Of a stretch of 6,064 nucleotides of DNA, positions 5,975 to 6,064 are shown one piece after another (position 1 is the stretch's first letter; the number at the start of each line of letters is the position of its first letter). The position numbers and the translations under genes were made by a program. The notes under the pieces are model-generated. The model was given only the letters and a program-made list of their open reading frames with translations, was not told the DNA's origin and made no database searches. Origin of the DNA: Serpens sp035306625 (GTDB lineage Bacteria; Pseudomonadota; Gammaproteobacteria; Pseudomonadales; Pseudomonadaceae); NCBI GenBank assembly GCA_035306625.1, contig DATGNS010000036.1, forward strand, positions 1-6,064, written 5' to 3'.

Positions 5975-6064
5975 GCTTGACGATGCCCTACTCTCACATG
6001 GGGAAACCCCACACTACCATCGGCGAGGAGTCGTTTCACTGCTGAGTTCGGGATGGGATCAGGT
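5975..6064 (-). rRNA. rrf: 5S ribosomal RNA, 3' part (5' end beyond window)
   Basis: Read on the minus strand, the last 90 bases contain the conserved 5S core: ACCTGATCCC, CCGAACTCAG, GTGAAACG, GCCGATGGTAGTGTGGGG, TTTCCCCATGTGAGAGTAGG, ending GCATCGTCAAGC. The end and loop sequences resemble Pseudomonas 5S from memory. About 25-30 bases of the 5' side are outside the window. The 23S and 16S genes of the operon should lie further right. The exact 3' end (5974 or 5975) is uncertain by a base or two. Confidence 0.95.

Noticed and set aside
1..6064. CRISPR array, insertion sequence, tRNA or attachment site
   Set aside because: I saw no regularly spaced repeats, transposase frames, terminal inverted repeats or tRNA cloverleaf on either strand.

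Overview
The window looks like chromosome of a GC-rich gammaproteobacterium, most likely Pseudomonadaceae or a close relative. The visible part of the 5S rRNA at the right edge is close to what I remember of the Pseudomonas 5S, including the terminal GCATCGTCAAGC. The pairing of rimI with an upstream HolD-like gene is also typical of that group. No database search was run; family names come from motif recognition.

Layout from left to right. (1) Positions 1-617, minus strand: the N-terminal part of an exported 5'-nucleotidase/metallophosphatase, cut by the window edge. (2) Positions 708-1151, plus strand: a small, very acidic, probably disordered protein, divergent from the nucleotidase. (3) Positions 1152-1607, minus strand: rimI, whose stop codon abuts the stop of the acidic gene with no base between. 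It is preceded by a HolD (DNA polymerase III psi)-like gene at 1625-2383. (4) Positions 2588-5753, minus strand: a tight three-gene operon of secreted proteins of 366, 518 and 165 aa, ending at a strong hairpin at 2548-2578. (5) Positions 5923-5965: the rRNA operon terminator, followed by the 3' part of a 5S rRNA gene at 5975-6064, also minus strand.

The most interesting part is the three-gene operon. Each product has a Sec signal peptide followed at once by the same short motif, roughly [LM]-x-P-[LM]-x-x-x-E-L-x-x-V-x-G. Beyond that the three proteins differ in length and content. They are beta-rich and carry closely spaced cysteine pairs suited to an oxidising compartment. The middle one has a long helical insertion. 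I recall this N-terminal motif from uncharacterised exported proteins of Pseudomonas and Acinetobacter (DUF6160 or FilA-like, sometimes called putative pilus proteins). A joint role in a surface or periplasmic assembly is inference only.
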